Positions 11,696 through 23,300 are shown, numbered from the stretch's first letter. The stretch: 64,000 nt of DNA from Adenophora triphylla var. japonica (GCA_022495995.1 JAFEMH010002093.1:248001-312000), one strand, 5' to 3'. Program-made: numbers and translations. Notes: generated by a model not told the origin, from the sequence alone.

Positions 11696-12162
11696 AAAAT
11701 ATCCTCTGTTGAAAGGTGTTACCATGGGTGCTGATAACACCTGGGGTAACACATGTATACTAGTGCATATTTTTTGCTTGTTTGGTTTTATTTTTCTGTG
11801 CTGTAAGGATTCTTATAGTTCTCTGAGCTTTGAGAGTTCTCACGGCTGCACATGCTGACCTTTTTGTTGTGGTAGGATAACACCCTGAATAACACACTTG
11901 ATAAAACTCCCTTTGTGCTCAAAGTGACAAAGTCACTAATGTTGGTATGTGATAAATAAAAAGACAAAGAGGCAAATCTTATACCATACTATTCTCTCGA
12001 GCTCGGGGCACGGCGTTCGCTGCGACGATGCACTCTTGCCAATGAGAATGTATGAAGTGATTTATGCTTAGTATTAGGGACATGGAGCTCGCTACTACAG
12101 TGTACCCTACTTGAAAGGCATAAATCAATGAAACTTTACACTTGAAATAAGACTCGGGGCAC
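11696..12162 (+). other. Sirevirus post-pol spacer, left part
   Basis: Non-coding. It contains GTGTTACC/GATAACACC-type repeats near 11716-11755 and 11875-11905. It also has two copies of a GC-rich phrase, GGGCACGGCGTTCG.TGCGACGATGC near 12006 and a diverged one near 12081. The third copy, at 12155, is where Ty3-O inserted. Confidence 0.6.
12158..12162. other. Target-site duplication of Ty3-O, left copy (GGCAC)
   Basis: GGCAC directly precedes the Ty3-O 5' LTR and recurs at 51665-51669, two bases after the CA end of the 3' LTR. Joining the flanks at one copy restores a phrase (GGGCACGG.GCTCG..ACTACGATGC) that occurs elsewhere in the same Sirevirus spacer. Confidence 0.7.
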
Positions 12163-12444
12163 TGTAAGTACCCAAATCTGGCTCATGCCTTCCGGATAAA
12201 TTTCCCGGTAATTCCCCAGACTTTCCTAGAGTTCCGGAGAAATTCCGGAAGTGTTCCAAAACACCTAAGGGCTGAAGGGACTTCTTGGAGATTAAGAAAC
12301 ACGTTTTTCTTAATACCAAAAACCTTCTAGAATTTCCACCTTGCATGATTCTAGAAACATGCTGAGTCACACAGGATAATGCCACACGGCTGCATTAGCC
12401 AAGGACCTCTAGCCGCACGGCCTCATTAGTCTTATCCAGACTGC

Positions 12445-12453
12445 CTATAAATA
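12445..12453 (+). promoter_or_regulatory. TATA box of the Ty3-O 5' LTR
   Basis: CTATAAATA lies 280 bases into the LTR, followed by a C- and A-rich stretch typical of a plant transcription start region. The same sequence is at 50174-50182 in the 3' LTR. Confidence 0.65.
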
Positions 12454-12779
12454 GAGCCCTCATCTTCCCATTTTACATACGAAAAATACACACAATACAC
12501 CATACTCAACTCCAAAACACTCCCAAAACACTGCTGCAAGATCAAGAGGTTGAAGAAAGCCAAGAAACCACCTCCCTCCTCCTTGAAGCCTCCAAAGTTG
12601 GTCCTTCCACCAAGCAAGACCCAAAGAAGAAGAGGTCACCACCATTGGTAACCTCTCACTCCCTTACCTTGCATTATACTTGCTCTATGTGATTTAATTG
12701 CTCATTGCATTCATATATTGTCATTATCTTGCTTGGGACTTGGCACTTATCATTAAAGATCCTATCTTTATCATATCAC

Positions 12780-13215
12780 CCTCCCCCTTTTGCATCCCTT
12801 GCATGAAATAAGCATCATTTGCTATTAAAAATGTAATCTTTATATTCAAAGCTGCATCCTTTGTACCTAAAAATATCATCTTTATGCATCCTTTGCTCAT
12901 AAAAATGCAATCTTTATATTCAAAATGCATCCTTTGCACATAAAAATCATGTCTTTACCATAAAGGTGCATCAAAAATCCATTTTCATGCATCCTTTGCA
13001 TTAAAAGTCATCTCTTTACAATCAAATTAGCATCATTTGCTTTCAAAATGTAATCTTTGTGCATCCTTTGCATATTAAATACTATTTTCCTCATAAAAAT
13101 GCATCATTTGCATAAAAATTATGTCTTTATATAAAAATGCATCCTTTGCAAATCAAATGCATCCTTTGCAACCCAAAAATGTCATCTTTTCACTAAAAAT
13201 GTCATTTTTACATGC
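12780..13215 (+). repeat. Degenerate TGCATCCTTTGCA repeats inside the LTR
   Basis: More than a dozen variants of a 17-35 base phrase (AAAATGCATCCTTTGCAnnnAAAA, ATGTCATCTTT) fill the middle of the LTR. The same array is at 50515-50965 in the other LTR, with one or two extra units. Confidence 0.75.
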
Positions 13216-13906
13216 ATTCCCCCATGTCCCCATTAGTAACCTTCGGAACGGATCGGTGTAAAGATCCTATCTTTACATCGTTTCTTTCATTAAATGTGCC
13301 ACAATCTCTTTAGAAAGGGATAAACCTTGAACCTATATCTCCGATTATCACTTAAGACGAGCATGAAGCATCTATATAAGCTCAATCGTCTTAAGGTGTA
13401 GGATTGATGGGCTAAGGTCACTCCTTTCCTAAAGAACCTCATTTTGGACTATAAAAGAGAGTCTTTCTCTCGATCACGCAAGTCCCAAGGTTAAAATAGC
13501 GATGATCACAAGTCCAAGATGAGGACGGGATCAAAATCCCGAATACAAAAAATCCAAGGAATCCCGAACGACAACCAACTAAATAGTTTGTACGTCCAGA
13601 AGACAACTTGGGACATTCCCCCCCTCTTTTCAAACACATGCACACAAGAAAGCACGCAAGCAAGCACGATAAACAGAATCTAGGGAGACTTGCTACGGCA
13701 AGGCACCTTGGGTGAACAACGATCCGTTCTTCCCAAGGGGTAACTTAACCTCCGAACCCATAAAAACCTTTTTTTCAAAGTTTTGAGGAAATCAAAATGG
13801 CGTGGCGACTCCGTTTTTCAAATTAAACCGGATGTTTTCAAACTCGCGTGAATCCGATCTAAAAACAAAAACAAAATTTTAGATATTTGGGCACACATTC
13901 ACAGTT

Positions 13907-13924
13907 TGGCGACTCCGCTGGGGA
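13907..13924 (+). other. Primer-binding site of Ty3-O (tRNA-Arg)
   Basis: TGGCGACTCCGCTGGGGA complements the 3' end (…TCCCCAGCGGAGTCGCCA) of a plant tRNA-Arg, the primer known for Tat/Ogre elements. It begins 5 bases after the LTR's terminal CA. Confidence 0.88.
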
Positions 13925-15690
13925 AATCCCAAAGGAGAAAAGCTTTCATTTTTAAAATAAACGATACCCGGTATATAGGTGGAAACCATTTAACCTTCCT
14001 GTATCGCTCCCTAACCCGGGGCTTGGGATAAACGGTGGTTTAACAATCCCACATACCGGTATCACTTTTCGAAAAAAAGAAATAATAAAAGAAAGCTTTT
14101 CCCTTTGAGCGGGTTAGATTCCCATCGCGGATTCCAATTATCATGCTTGCTTTCTTTGCCTTGCATTGCATCATTTGCATCTTGGGAATTGTGCATACTT
14201 TGAACAGGAAGCCTTCTCAAGGCTAAAAGGTGCCTAAAATGTTCGGGAAACAACCTGAAATAGCCAAGGAGTGGAACCTGGAAAATTGATCCATGCAGTC
14301 GTACGGCTCAATCCTCCTTGGATTCTGACCAGGCGGCCTCGCAATTCCACCAGGAAAAATTGAGGTTAATCTGCAGCCTTGGCGGCTTGGGGCTATTCGG
14401 GCCCAAGATCGACCGGGGCTCCTGTAAAATTTACGTGCCTTATCTGTTGCATTTTCCCCCGTCCCAAAAATCATTCCTTTAAAACACATTTATGAAAATC
14501 TCTGTTTTTAACTCAAAAAGGAACATTTTTAGGAGACCGCACACTACGTGCACCTTATATATCCTGTACACTTTGCACGCACGTCCCTTTAAACCTGGGG
14601 TGGTTTTTCAGCCATAGCCACGGACAAACTCTTACGATGCTCCCTGGCGCGCACGGAATCACCCCAAACTCCCCATGGCAAACAAAGGTGTCGACCAATG
14701 CACAAACCCGTGTCACACGTTTCAAAAAACCGTGACTTTTGGTTGGTTTTTGGTCTAGTCCGTGTCATATAGCCCAGTTGCATATCCCCGTAAAGGTCAA
14801 GCCTTAGTTCATAACGGAAGTCAAGATCTTTCGCTCAAGCGAAACTCTGCCAAAATTCCGACAAGGAAAAATCGATAGAATCCTGACTCCGACATTGACT
14901 TTGACCTTGACCCACACGGAATGCGTAAGAGTCGAGACCGAGTCCTTGCCAAAAATCCAAAAGATCTTTCGCTCAAGCGAAGCTCTGCCAAAATTCTGAC
15001 AAGGAAAAATTGGCAAGATCTTGACCCGGCATTGACTTTGATTTTGACTCACGCACGGCGTATGCAACGAAGTTCAATGTGACACTGTGTCATCCGGCTT
15101 TTACCGCCCGACCCATGCCTATTATCTTCTCGGACATTACCGAAAAGTCAAAACGTCAATCGCGCAAGCGAAATTCTGCCAAAATTCTGTTAAGGCTGAA
15201 AGACGAGACTTTCCCGGTATTGCCTTGACTATAATTCGCATCGCTCGTGCGTTAAAAGTTCCTATGACCCGCTAGACCCGTTAGGAGCGTTCTTCTCTCT
15301 CGGTCGGTGGGATCCGCGTGCCCTATAGGACCTTCGCCTGTGGCCGGTCCACCCTGGGAGGTCGAAATACAGGTGGAATACGAGGGGCTTATAGACGTAG
15401 TGACGGAACCCACTGATCCAGGATCTAGAGTAGTTGCGAAAAAGAAGGGCAGAACCCCTTTTCCAACCAAATAGAAATTAATAAAAGACACTGTTTTAAG
15501 TAAACTGAAAGATTCTTAATTTGCATATTGCTTGAGCCCTCAGCCTAAACACCTACCTCGAGTCTAAACCTCTCCTATCCCTTTCCCGCAGCGAGAAAGA
15601 AGTGGGTGAGAACACCGGGTCAGCGACTTGTTAGTGCAGAATTCTCAGACAGTTCGCCAGAATCCTCAAGCTTCAACTTTCCAGTGTCAA
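13925..15690 (+). other. 5' leader of Ty3-O with hairpin repeats
   Basis: This 1.77 kb leader is without a long coding frame. Three diverged repeats are centred on a near-perfect palindrome, TTTCGCTCAAGCGAAA, at 14829-14844, 14967-14982 and about 15158-15174. Each is followed by CTCTGCCAAAATTC.GACAAGG. The block at 15290-15480 is shared with Ty3-L (inverted at 7320-7480). It contains an open sense frame ending AKKKGRTPFPTK before a stop. Confidence 0.65.
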
Positions 15691-15691
15691 A

Positions 15692-16381
15692 ATGGCCAAC
15701 GTGGTAGTCAACAATGGTAATGACCAAGTAGTCGGAGAGGCCATCCCAGTTCAACCCAGACCCCACATCTGGTATGATGTGTGTGATTGTGAAGACTGTC
15801 TGGAATATGAGTATCAAGAATGGATTAACGAAGATGCTCCTTCAAGAAAGAAGAAGAAGAAGAGGAAGTCCATGCAACAGAAATTAAAAGAAAGGTACGA
15901 AGCCGGGGACAAGAGCGTGGGAACCTTAGGAGAACCTTCAGGCAAGTTTGACTACTACGTCAGTTATGCCTAGGAGCCCGCCAAGGAACCCGTCATTCAA
16001 AGCACAAACCCACTCGGCATCCCTGTGATCAGTGACCCTCTTGAAGCAGAGAATTCCGAATTCGTTGCCATCATAAAGTTCAATGAGAAGCTAGCAGATC
16101 TAGAAGCAGAATACAGAAATCCTATAGAATACGTGGCCAATCAGGGAAGGATCAAAGTCTCTCCCGAAGAAGACTTCATCAGCATCATTCAAGCCAACCC
16201 TCCTATTGGCTACACTGACAAAGTTGTGATATCGAAGATTGGTAAAGAGAAGATGACTTATCAGCAGTGCATTGACAAGATGAGCCAGACTCTTCAGTCA
16301 ATGAGTCCAGTTGTCACAGACGAGCTCGCCGAGAGATTGCATCAAGCTACTCTAGCTCCTCTTACCATCTTTCCGAGGTAA
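15692..16381 (+). pseudogene. Gag-region ORF of Ty3-O, one nonsense codon
   Basis: A 230-codon frame starts ATGGCCAACG and is interrupted once by TAG at 15971-15973. It encodes an acidic Cys-containing segment (YDVCDCEDCLEYEYQEW), a Lys-rich stretch and ERYEAGDKSVGTLGEP, which also occurs just upstream of the Ty3-L protease. The second half (residues about 110-230) is a mixed helical-looking sequence I do not recognise. There is no capsid domain or zinc knuckle, so it is shorter than Tat Gag proteins and probably retains only the linker region. Confidence 0.55.
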
Positions 16382-16541
16382 CGACCTACCAATGATTTCC
16401 GGCAAGTTTTTGATCAGTTTGAAGTCTCTAACTTTCTGAAGAATGCTGACAAGACTGCTACTCCCCAGGGCAACAGCAGGAAAGAGTAAACCCCAGTCCA
16501 ACCCGCGTCAAACACTTCGAGTCAATAAGTAGTGTAGGGTC
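16382..16541 (+). other. Ty3-O internal sequence up to the Tork-like insertion
   Basis: Continues the gag-protease linker with stops in every frame. No motif recognised. Confidence 0.4.
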
Positions 16542-16546
16542 CAGAG
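16542..16546. other. Target-site duplication of the Tork-like element, left copy (CAGAG)
   Basis: CAGAG directly precedes TGTTGGG at 16547, and the same five bases follow TAACA at 24783-24787. A 5-bp duplication is the normal size for copia integrase. Confidence 0.88.
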
Positions 16547-18008
16547 TGTTGGGTTTCAAGGATCCATGCGCAGCGGAATTTTAGCATTAATAACTTAAAA
16601 CCCATGAGCCTAGGATCCGTTCTATACGATTAAATTGAATTCCTACGAGATAGATTTACCAACCTTAATCGCTTTCCGGTTTTGATCTATCGAACGTATA
16701 ATTATGTGATTCGTAATCACAAACTTTGATCTTCAAATCTTCGAATCTTCAACTCCTTTGGATCTTCAGATTTGAACTCTAGGCCTTTGATTTGTTTGAA
16801 CAAATTAAGACCCTCTTTTGGTAATCCACACAAATATGAATGTCGAGAACGATTCTCGGATTGGGAATTGCTAGATTCCAAAAACTTATGGAAGAATATT
16901 GATAGGACTTTTGATTGTGATTTTTATTGAAAAATTTCGGCTAGCCTTTAGGGTTTGACAAACCCTCTCATATTTATAATAGCATCAATATGTTTCCTAA
17001 TCAAATTAGGAGAACAGGCTGTCACCCACGCCTGGTGGCTCAATATGTCGCGCGGTATACTTAGCCACTGGCTAAGTATGTCGCGTGACAAAGGTAGCCA
17101 GTTCCTCAATCATTCTTCCTCTAGTTTCAATCAAAACATTCTAAGTGTGTGTGACCCAATAGGATTGTATTATGTTGGCAATGAGTCCGATCACATCGAC
17201 CCTCATAAGACATAAGCGGACTCTAGCAAGCCATTATGTCTACCCAAATAATACAACATAAGAGTTCATGCTTCCATAATAGTAATAGTTTCACAATCCC
17301 TTTGTCACACGATGTCATATTGAACATAAGTCATGGTCATTGTCAACTTACATTGTTCAATGCTTTCTCGATTCCGAATATGTTGATCAACCAAGTATCC
17401 ATGATCTCTATCATGTTCCTTGAGTGTGGCCACACATTTCATCAACACTATTCTACGAGGGGCCCAAGCCAACATCTCTCTTACGAGGACAAATCCCATC
17501 TTGACTTATCATTCTTCCCTACAGAATCCCGAATGCCAACATAGTCCTTATTGTTACCCTAAGTATGATAACTTTAGACTACATCTAACAACACGTTCGT
17601 CAAGTGGAAGACAATGATAATCTCAGTCTAAGGATTCTAATGACACTATTATTTTGAGATTTGATTATGACATTTGACCATGACATAAATCTCAAGCGGG
17701 TCAAGTCCAAATACTTGTTCTCTAACAAGTACCCATAAATCCAATGTGCATCTCTATGCAAATAATCATAATATGATTATCCATTAGCATTTATACTAGT
17801 TATTTACAAGTTGTAATGTGCATCTTCATGCATATGATCATCTCTATGTTCATCCATTACCAACTTTCACTAAATAATTAGGGACACAGATTAATATAAT
17901 AAACATGCAAAACATATATTAATCAAAATAAAATTTCTCTTTTATTGATGATAAAGACGATACATAAAGGTTTATAGAAACTATAAGCCTAGGGCACAAA
18001 CACTAACA
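16547..18008 (-). repeat. 3' LTR of the Tork-like element
   Basis: Plus-strand edges are TGTTGGGTTTC and ACACTAACA. It is nearly identical to 23317-24782, with small differences such as a block near 16957-16966. A minus-strand ATTATAAATA TATA box lies at 16971-16980. The palindromic motif TGTCGCGTGACA is at 17079-17090. Confidence 0.93.
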
Positions 18009-18022
18009 GCTCCCACTTGCAC
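18009..18022 (-). other. Polypurine tract of the Tork-like element
   Basis: The minus strand reads GTGCAAGTGGGAGC directly before the 3' LTR, the usual copia form. Confidence 0.75.
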
Positions 18023-20990
18023 TTGGCCCAATCTCCCATGTATCGTATACCCATGGACCTAACATGACCATCATGCTTTGCTTGTGCTAGCGGCTTTGTA
18101 AGTGGATCGCTAATGTTGTCATCGGTTGATACTCTGCATATCTTGACATCTCCTCTTTCTATGATTTCTCGAATCACATGGAAACGTCTAAGAATGTGTT
18201 TGGATCTTTGGTGTGACCTTGGTTCCTTTGCTTGTGCAATGGCACCATTGTTGTCACAGTAAAGCTCTATCGGATTAGTGATGCTTGGAACAATTTCCAA
18301 ATCACTAACGAACTTCTTGATCCAAACCGCCCTTTAGCCGCATCGGATGTGTTGCTATGTACTCGGCTTCGCTTGTAGAATCAGCTGTGGTACTTTGCTT
18401 GGAACTCTTCCAACAAACTGCACCTCCGTTAAGCATAAACACAAACCCTGATTGCGACTTAAAGTCATCTTTGTCGGTTTGGAAGCTAGCATCTGTGTAG
18501 CCTTTTACAACAAGATCTTCTTCCATTCCTCCAAAAACCAAGAACGCATCCTTAGTTCTTCGTAAGTACTTAAGGATGGTCTTGACTGCTATCCAATGGC
18601 CTTCGCCCGGATTAGATTGGTATCGACTCATGGTGCTCAAAGCATACGAGACATCCGGTCTAGTGCATATCATGGCGTACATGATGGATCCAATTGCCGA
18701 AGCATGCGGAATCGCAGTCATTCTCTTTTGCTCATCAATAGTCTTAGGACATTGATTCTTGCTAAGAGTTACGCCATGACCTACTGGCAAGTTCCCTCTC
18801 TTAGAATTTTCCATCTTGAATCTTCTAAGGACCTTGTCAATATATGTACTTTGACTCAAACCAATCATCCTTCTAGATCTATCTCTATAGATCTTAATGC
18901 CAAGAATATAAGAGGCTTCACCCATATCTTTCATTGAAAAACACTTTCCTAACCAAGACTTGACACCAAGTGCGGGAATGTCATTTCCAATGATTAAGAT
19001 ATCATCGACATACAGTATTAGAAAAAGCACTTTGCTCCCACCGATTTTCTTATATACACAAGGTTCATCTTCGTTTTTGATGAAACCAAACTCTTTGACC
19101 GATTCATCAAAACGTAGATTCCAACTCCTAGAAGCTTGCTTTAATCCATATATGGACCTTTGCAACTTGCACACTTTATTAGAATTCTTTGGATCGACAA
19201 AACCTTCGGGTTGTGTCATATACACATCCTCAAGTAACTTCCCATTTAGGAAAGTCAGCTGTTTTGACATCCATTTGCCATATCTCATAGTCATAATATG
19301 CAGCTATGGCAATCGAATTTAATAGACTTAAGCATCGCAACAGTGCGAAAAGGTTTCATCATAGTCTATACCATGAGTCCGCTCTATATCCCTTTGTTAC
19401 AAGCCTAGCTTTGTAAGTGTGCACCTTCCCATCCATGTCGGTCTTTTTCTTGAAGACCCACTTGCACCCTATGGTTTTTGCACCTTCGGGTGGATCAATC
19501 AAGTTCCAAACTTGATTATCATCCATGGATTGGATTTCGGACTTCATGGCTCCAAGCCATTTTTCCGAATCCGGAGCGGACATCGCCTCTTGATAGGAAG
19601 TCGGTTCGTCATTCTCAATGACTTCCACTTCATTACTTTCCGATACAAGAAATCCATATCTCTCGGGCTCCGGATCGTAACCTATCGGATCGACGACGGA
19701 CTTGAGTATCTTGAACCGGTTCCACAACTCCTTGTGAACTTGGTTCTGTCTCTACCCTTGGCTCAATGTTGTCTTCGGTTCTTGAACTTCTTCAAGATCA
19801 ATTTTACTCCCACTAGTTCCCTTATTGAGAAACCTGTTTCTCAAGGAAGGTACCATATTGAGCAACAAATACTTTGTTCTCGGTGCGGTTGTAAAATTGA
19901 TATCCTTTTGTTTCCTTAGGATAACCCACGAAGACACATTTGTCGATTTTGGTTCTAGCTTATCTGAGACAAGTCTCTTCACATAAGCATCGCAACCCCA
20001 AATCTTCATGAAAGAAATATTCGGTTTCTTTCCCCACCACATCTCATATGGTGATTTAGGAGCCGATTTAGTAGGAACTCGTTTAGTGTGAAAGTCTGCA
20101 AGCCTCTAATGCATGTCCCCAAAAGGATATAGGAAGGTCACTTGACTCATCATCGATCGAACCATGTCCAACAAGGTTCTATTTCTCTCCGACACCCCAT
20201 TCCATTGTGGTGTCGCAGTGGAGATAACTCAAACGATTCCACAGCTTTTGAGATGATAGTCAAATTCTTGGCTCAAATATTCGCCACCTCGATCGGATCG
20301 AAGTGCTTTAATCGTCTTGCCAAGTTGATTTTGTACTTCATTTTGAAATATTCGAAATATCTCAAACGCTTCACTTTTGTGCTTCATCGTATAGACATAG
20401 CCATATCTTGATAAGTCATCGGTGAACGTAATGAAGTACCGAAATCCGCCTAGCATAATAGCCGGCCATTTCGTCCACATACATCGGTATGTACTAGACC
20501 CAATAAGTCACTAGCCCTTTCACTACTCTTAGTGTAAGGTGGTTTGGTCATTTTTCCCAATAAACAAGATTCGCAAAACATCATATGATTCATAATCACA
20601 TGAGTCTAAGTATCCATCTTTATGGAGTTTAGAAATGCGTTTCTCATTTATGTGACCAAGCCGGGCAATGCCACATGAATGTGTTGTTCACATCATTTGG
20701 TTTGGACTTACTTACATTATAAATATTTTCAATATTACTTTCTTTCTCAACATTAAGGACATAAAGGCCATTAAACGAGTTTGCAATACCATAAAGCATA
20801 TCATTTAAATAGATAGATAACTTATTATTCGCAATAATAAAGTTAAATCCTTCTTTGTCCAAATAAGAAACCAAATAATATTTCTACTCAAATCCGGAAC
20901 ATAATAACAATTGTTCAAAACAAGTATTAGTCCACTAGGTAAAGTGACTTCATAAGTCCCTACGGCTAATGCAAAGAACACTTGCTCCAT
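18009..20990 (-). pseudogene. pol: Tork-like copia pol: protease end, integrase, RT, RNase H, frameshifted
   Basis: In order on the minus strand: protease C-terminus (LPSGLILVLNNCYYVPDLSRNI, about 20850-20960); pre-integrase domain (TFMWHCPAWSH, about 20650); integrase core (ITFTDDLSRYGYVY and IKALRSDRGGEY with two catalytic Asp, 20229-20440); RT N-part (GCKWVFKKKTDMDGKVHTYKARL, 19380-19500); RT core (IYGLKQASRSWN, LILYVDDILIIGND, 18800-19200); RNase H (VKGYTDASFQTD, STSEAEYIATHP, 18330-18560); and the end, ELYCDNNGAIAQAKEP to DPLTKPL. Frameshifts occur near 18303, 19300-19390, 19740 and 20100. RT and RNase H (18305-19294) are the best preserved part. Confidence 0.9.
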
Positions 20991-21169
20991 TCCCTACACG
21001 TAGGTCTACTTCACCTTGTTTGAGTAGCCTTCTATCTTTTAGTCCTTGCACATTTAGACAAATGTGGGATCCACATCCAAAGATCACATACCCAAGAACT
21101 AGAAGTAGAAAGGAAAATATCTATAACATAGATACTTGAATCAAGTAGGCAATCATATTGCCCTTTTTC

Positions 21170-21335
21170 ATACCTTCCTTATTAGCCTTGCGCTTTGCTT
21201 CCAATGATCAATCTCATTTGTCATGGAAGTAAACCGCATCCTTTTGAGACCTTTTTAGTTTAGCCTTAGTGGCAATGGCAACCTTTGCCTTAGGCTTAGC
21301 AACACTTGCTTTACCTTTGCCCTTTTCAATGACGG
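21170..21335 (-). pseudogene. gag: Tork-like gag C-terminal remnant
   Basis: The minus strand reads a Lys/Ala-rich stretch (KGKGKASVAKPKAKVAIATKAK) followed by DAVYFHDK. This looks like the region around the zinc knuckle at the end of a copia Gag. The knuckle cysteines are not intact. Confidence 0.4.
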
Positions 21336-23300
21336 ATCGCAGTGATGTGAGTTTTGTTTAATGCCATTTGATCTACAATAAGATATGCAACATATGAACA
21401 CATATAAGTATCCAACACATTTATCATTCAAGAGACAAATATAGTATTTCACAAATACTCCCACTAAATTATACACCTTCAAATACAAGCATGTATCATA
21501 TAATTACAATGGGCTAAGATCCATATTTCACTTCAATTTTGGTTTAACTGAGTCAATGCCCAAAATTAAGTTATTTAGGTAGATAACATTTATCAATCAC
21601 ATCATATGTGACTCTTAGATCCTTTATGAGATTTTAGACATCATATGTCAAAACATGTTTTAATCTCATCTTATGCCTTGGGTCAAAACTCTTTTGAAAG
21701 CACCAATTAAGTCTAACCAATTTCAAACGTATGAGATACTTAGAACGATGCACCCAACCGAGTCGAAACTACATCAACCCTTATCTCATCTTGCTCCATA
21801 CTAGAATAGAATGATGTACCCAACCTGAGTCGAAACTACATCAACCTATCCCAATACTTCTCAAGTGTTTTACTTTCGGGGTGGCATAAAACTTAAACAT
21901 TAAATGAAGGTTCTTTAAAAATAGATTATAAGCATATCAACAAAGATAATCGTAAAGTACACCGTAAGTTCCCAGGAAACCGGTGAGCCACAAGGACTAC
22001 TTAAGTACCCAATCCTTAGACAGAACTCTCCTAGACATGTACAACTACAATATCGCTTGATTGCAACATAATTCTACTTGTAAAGCCGACTTGTTTCGTA
22101 AACAATCGTACACTAACTTGTTTCTCATAAACAATTAGTAAAACCATAATTCAATGTTCAAAACATTCTAGAATTATAACAGTTCTTCATGCAATGCAAT
22201 AATTAATAAAACACCTTTTAAACAATTAAGCAAGCATAAGAACACTAAATAATCATGCAACGCAACAATTAAATAAACATCTTTTAATTAATTAAGCAAG
22301 CATAAGAACATATAATAATCATGCAACGCAACAATTAAATAAACATCTTTTAATTAATTAAGCAAGCATAAGAACATATAATAATCATGCACCGCAATAA
22401 TTAAATAAACATCTTTTAATTAATTAAGCAAGCATAAGAACATATAATAATCATGCAACGCAACAATTAAATAAACATCTTTTAATTAATTAAGCAAGCA
22501 TAAGAACATATAATAATCATGCAACGCAACAATTAAATAAACATCTTTTAATTAATTAAGCGGCATAATTATTATACAATTCTAGCATAGATTTATAAAC
22601 AGATTTGTTTCTCATAAACAATCGTATTCCTTCAAATTTTGCGTAAACTTACTTGTTTCTCATAAACAATCGTAAAACCAAAATTTAATGTTTCAACCAA
22701 ACATTTAGGAATTCTCAATTCAATGTTTCAACTAAACATCTAATAAAAATTCTTAACACTTAAGAACAAATAATTCATGCATCGCAATAATTAATAAAAA
22801 CACATTTAAATTAATTAAGCATGCATAAATAATGAATTAATCTAGCATAGACCTATAAACTTAATTTCCGTAAATTTATAGCATCCAGATTAAGACATAA
22901 AACATCTCGGATTATTAACATAATCATAGATTAGCGTAAAATTTAAACAACCGATTTCGCCGAGATCGGCTTATTATGTCGCGTGACATAATCGGCCCGG
23001 TGGCTAGTTATGTCGCGTGACATAACCGGCCGTATAACCAGATTTCCTCATGTGGCCTACTATGTCGCACGACATAGGTAGCCGTCATAGATTTTATTTC
23101 AATCAATTCAGATTATATGCAATTAAATCCTATAAACATCCTTTTAACATTTAATTCAACATAATCAAACCGATTTAACATAGATTAGCAAATTGTTTCA
23201 CATAAACAATTAAATCTAATTCATACAAAGCAAGCCTAGAACATTTATAAACAATTTATAACGACTTTCTAGCATGCCAATTCGAATCTAACCATATGAA
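21336..23300 (-). repeat. AT-rich non-coding part of the Tork-like element with tandem repeats
   Basis: No gag frame is present. Five tandem copies of a 66 bp unit (phase marker CAAGCATA at 22231, 22297, 22363, 22429 and 22495) occupy about 22228-22560. Another imperfect repeat of ~80 bp lies at 21740-21860 (GAGTCGAAACTACATCAACC twice). Three palindromic TGTCGCGTGACA-type motifs are at 22977-22988, 23011-23022 and 23061-23076. Confidence 0.8.

Larger units (their letters stand above)
10283..12162 (+). mobile_element. Sirevirus-like Ty1/copia element, internal piece 1
   Basis: This holds the end of pol and the start of the post-pol region. It is bounded on the left by the Ty3-L LTR and on the right by the Ty3-O LTR. 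Its continuation is 51663-55839, beyond Ty3-O. The 5' part of the element lies outside the window, beyond Ty3-L. Confidence 0.85.
12163..13901 (+). repeat. 5' LTR of Ty3-O
   Basis: It begins TGTAAGTACCCAAATC and ends CACACATTCA. It matches 49892-51662 along its length. By eye the differences are scattered substitutions, a ~20-30 bp indel near 12865/50600 and a smaller one near 12965/50715, so identity is roughly 96-98%. Confidence 0.93.

Noticed and set aside
13439..13663. Minus-strand frame within the Ty3-O LTR
   Set aside because: Within LTR, no motif, and not kept intact in the partner LTR.
12163..13901. LTR pair at 12163 and 49892 considered as two solo LTRs
   Set aside because: The primer site follows the first, a polypurine tract precedes the second, and flanking GGCAC repeats with a continuous host sequence show one element.
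17236..17544. Open frame present in both Tork-like LTRs (also 24006-24275)
   Set aside because: Lies inside an LTR, shows no domain, and the second copy is frameshifted. Open by chance.
22228..22560. 66 bp repeats considered as a possible origin or satellite
   Set aside because: Confined to the interior of one copia element and too few copies for a satellite array.
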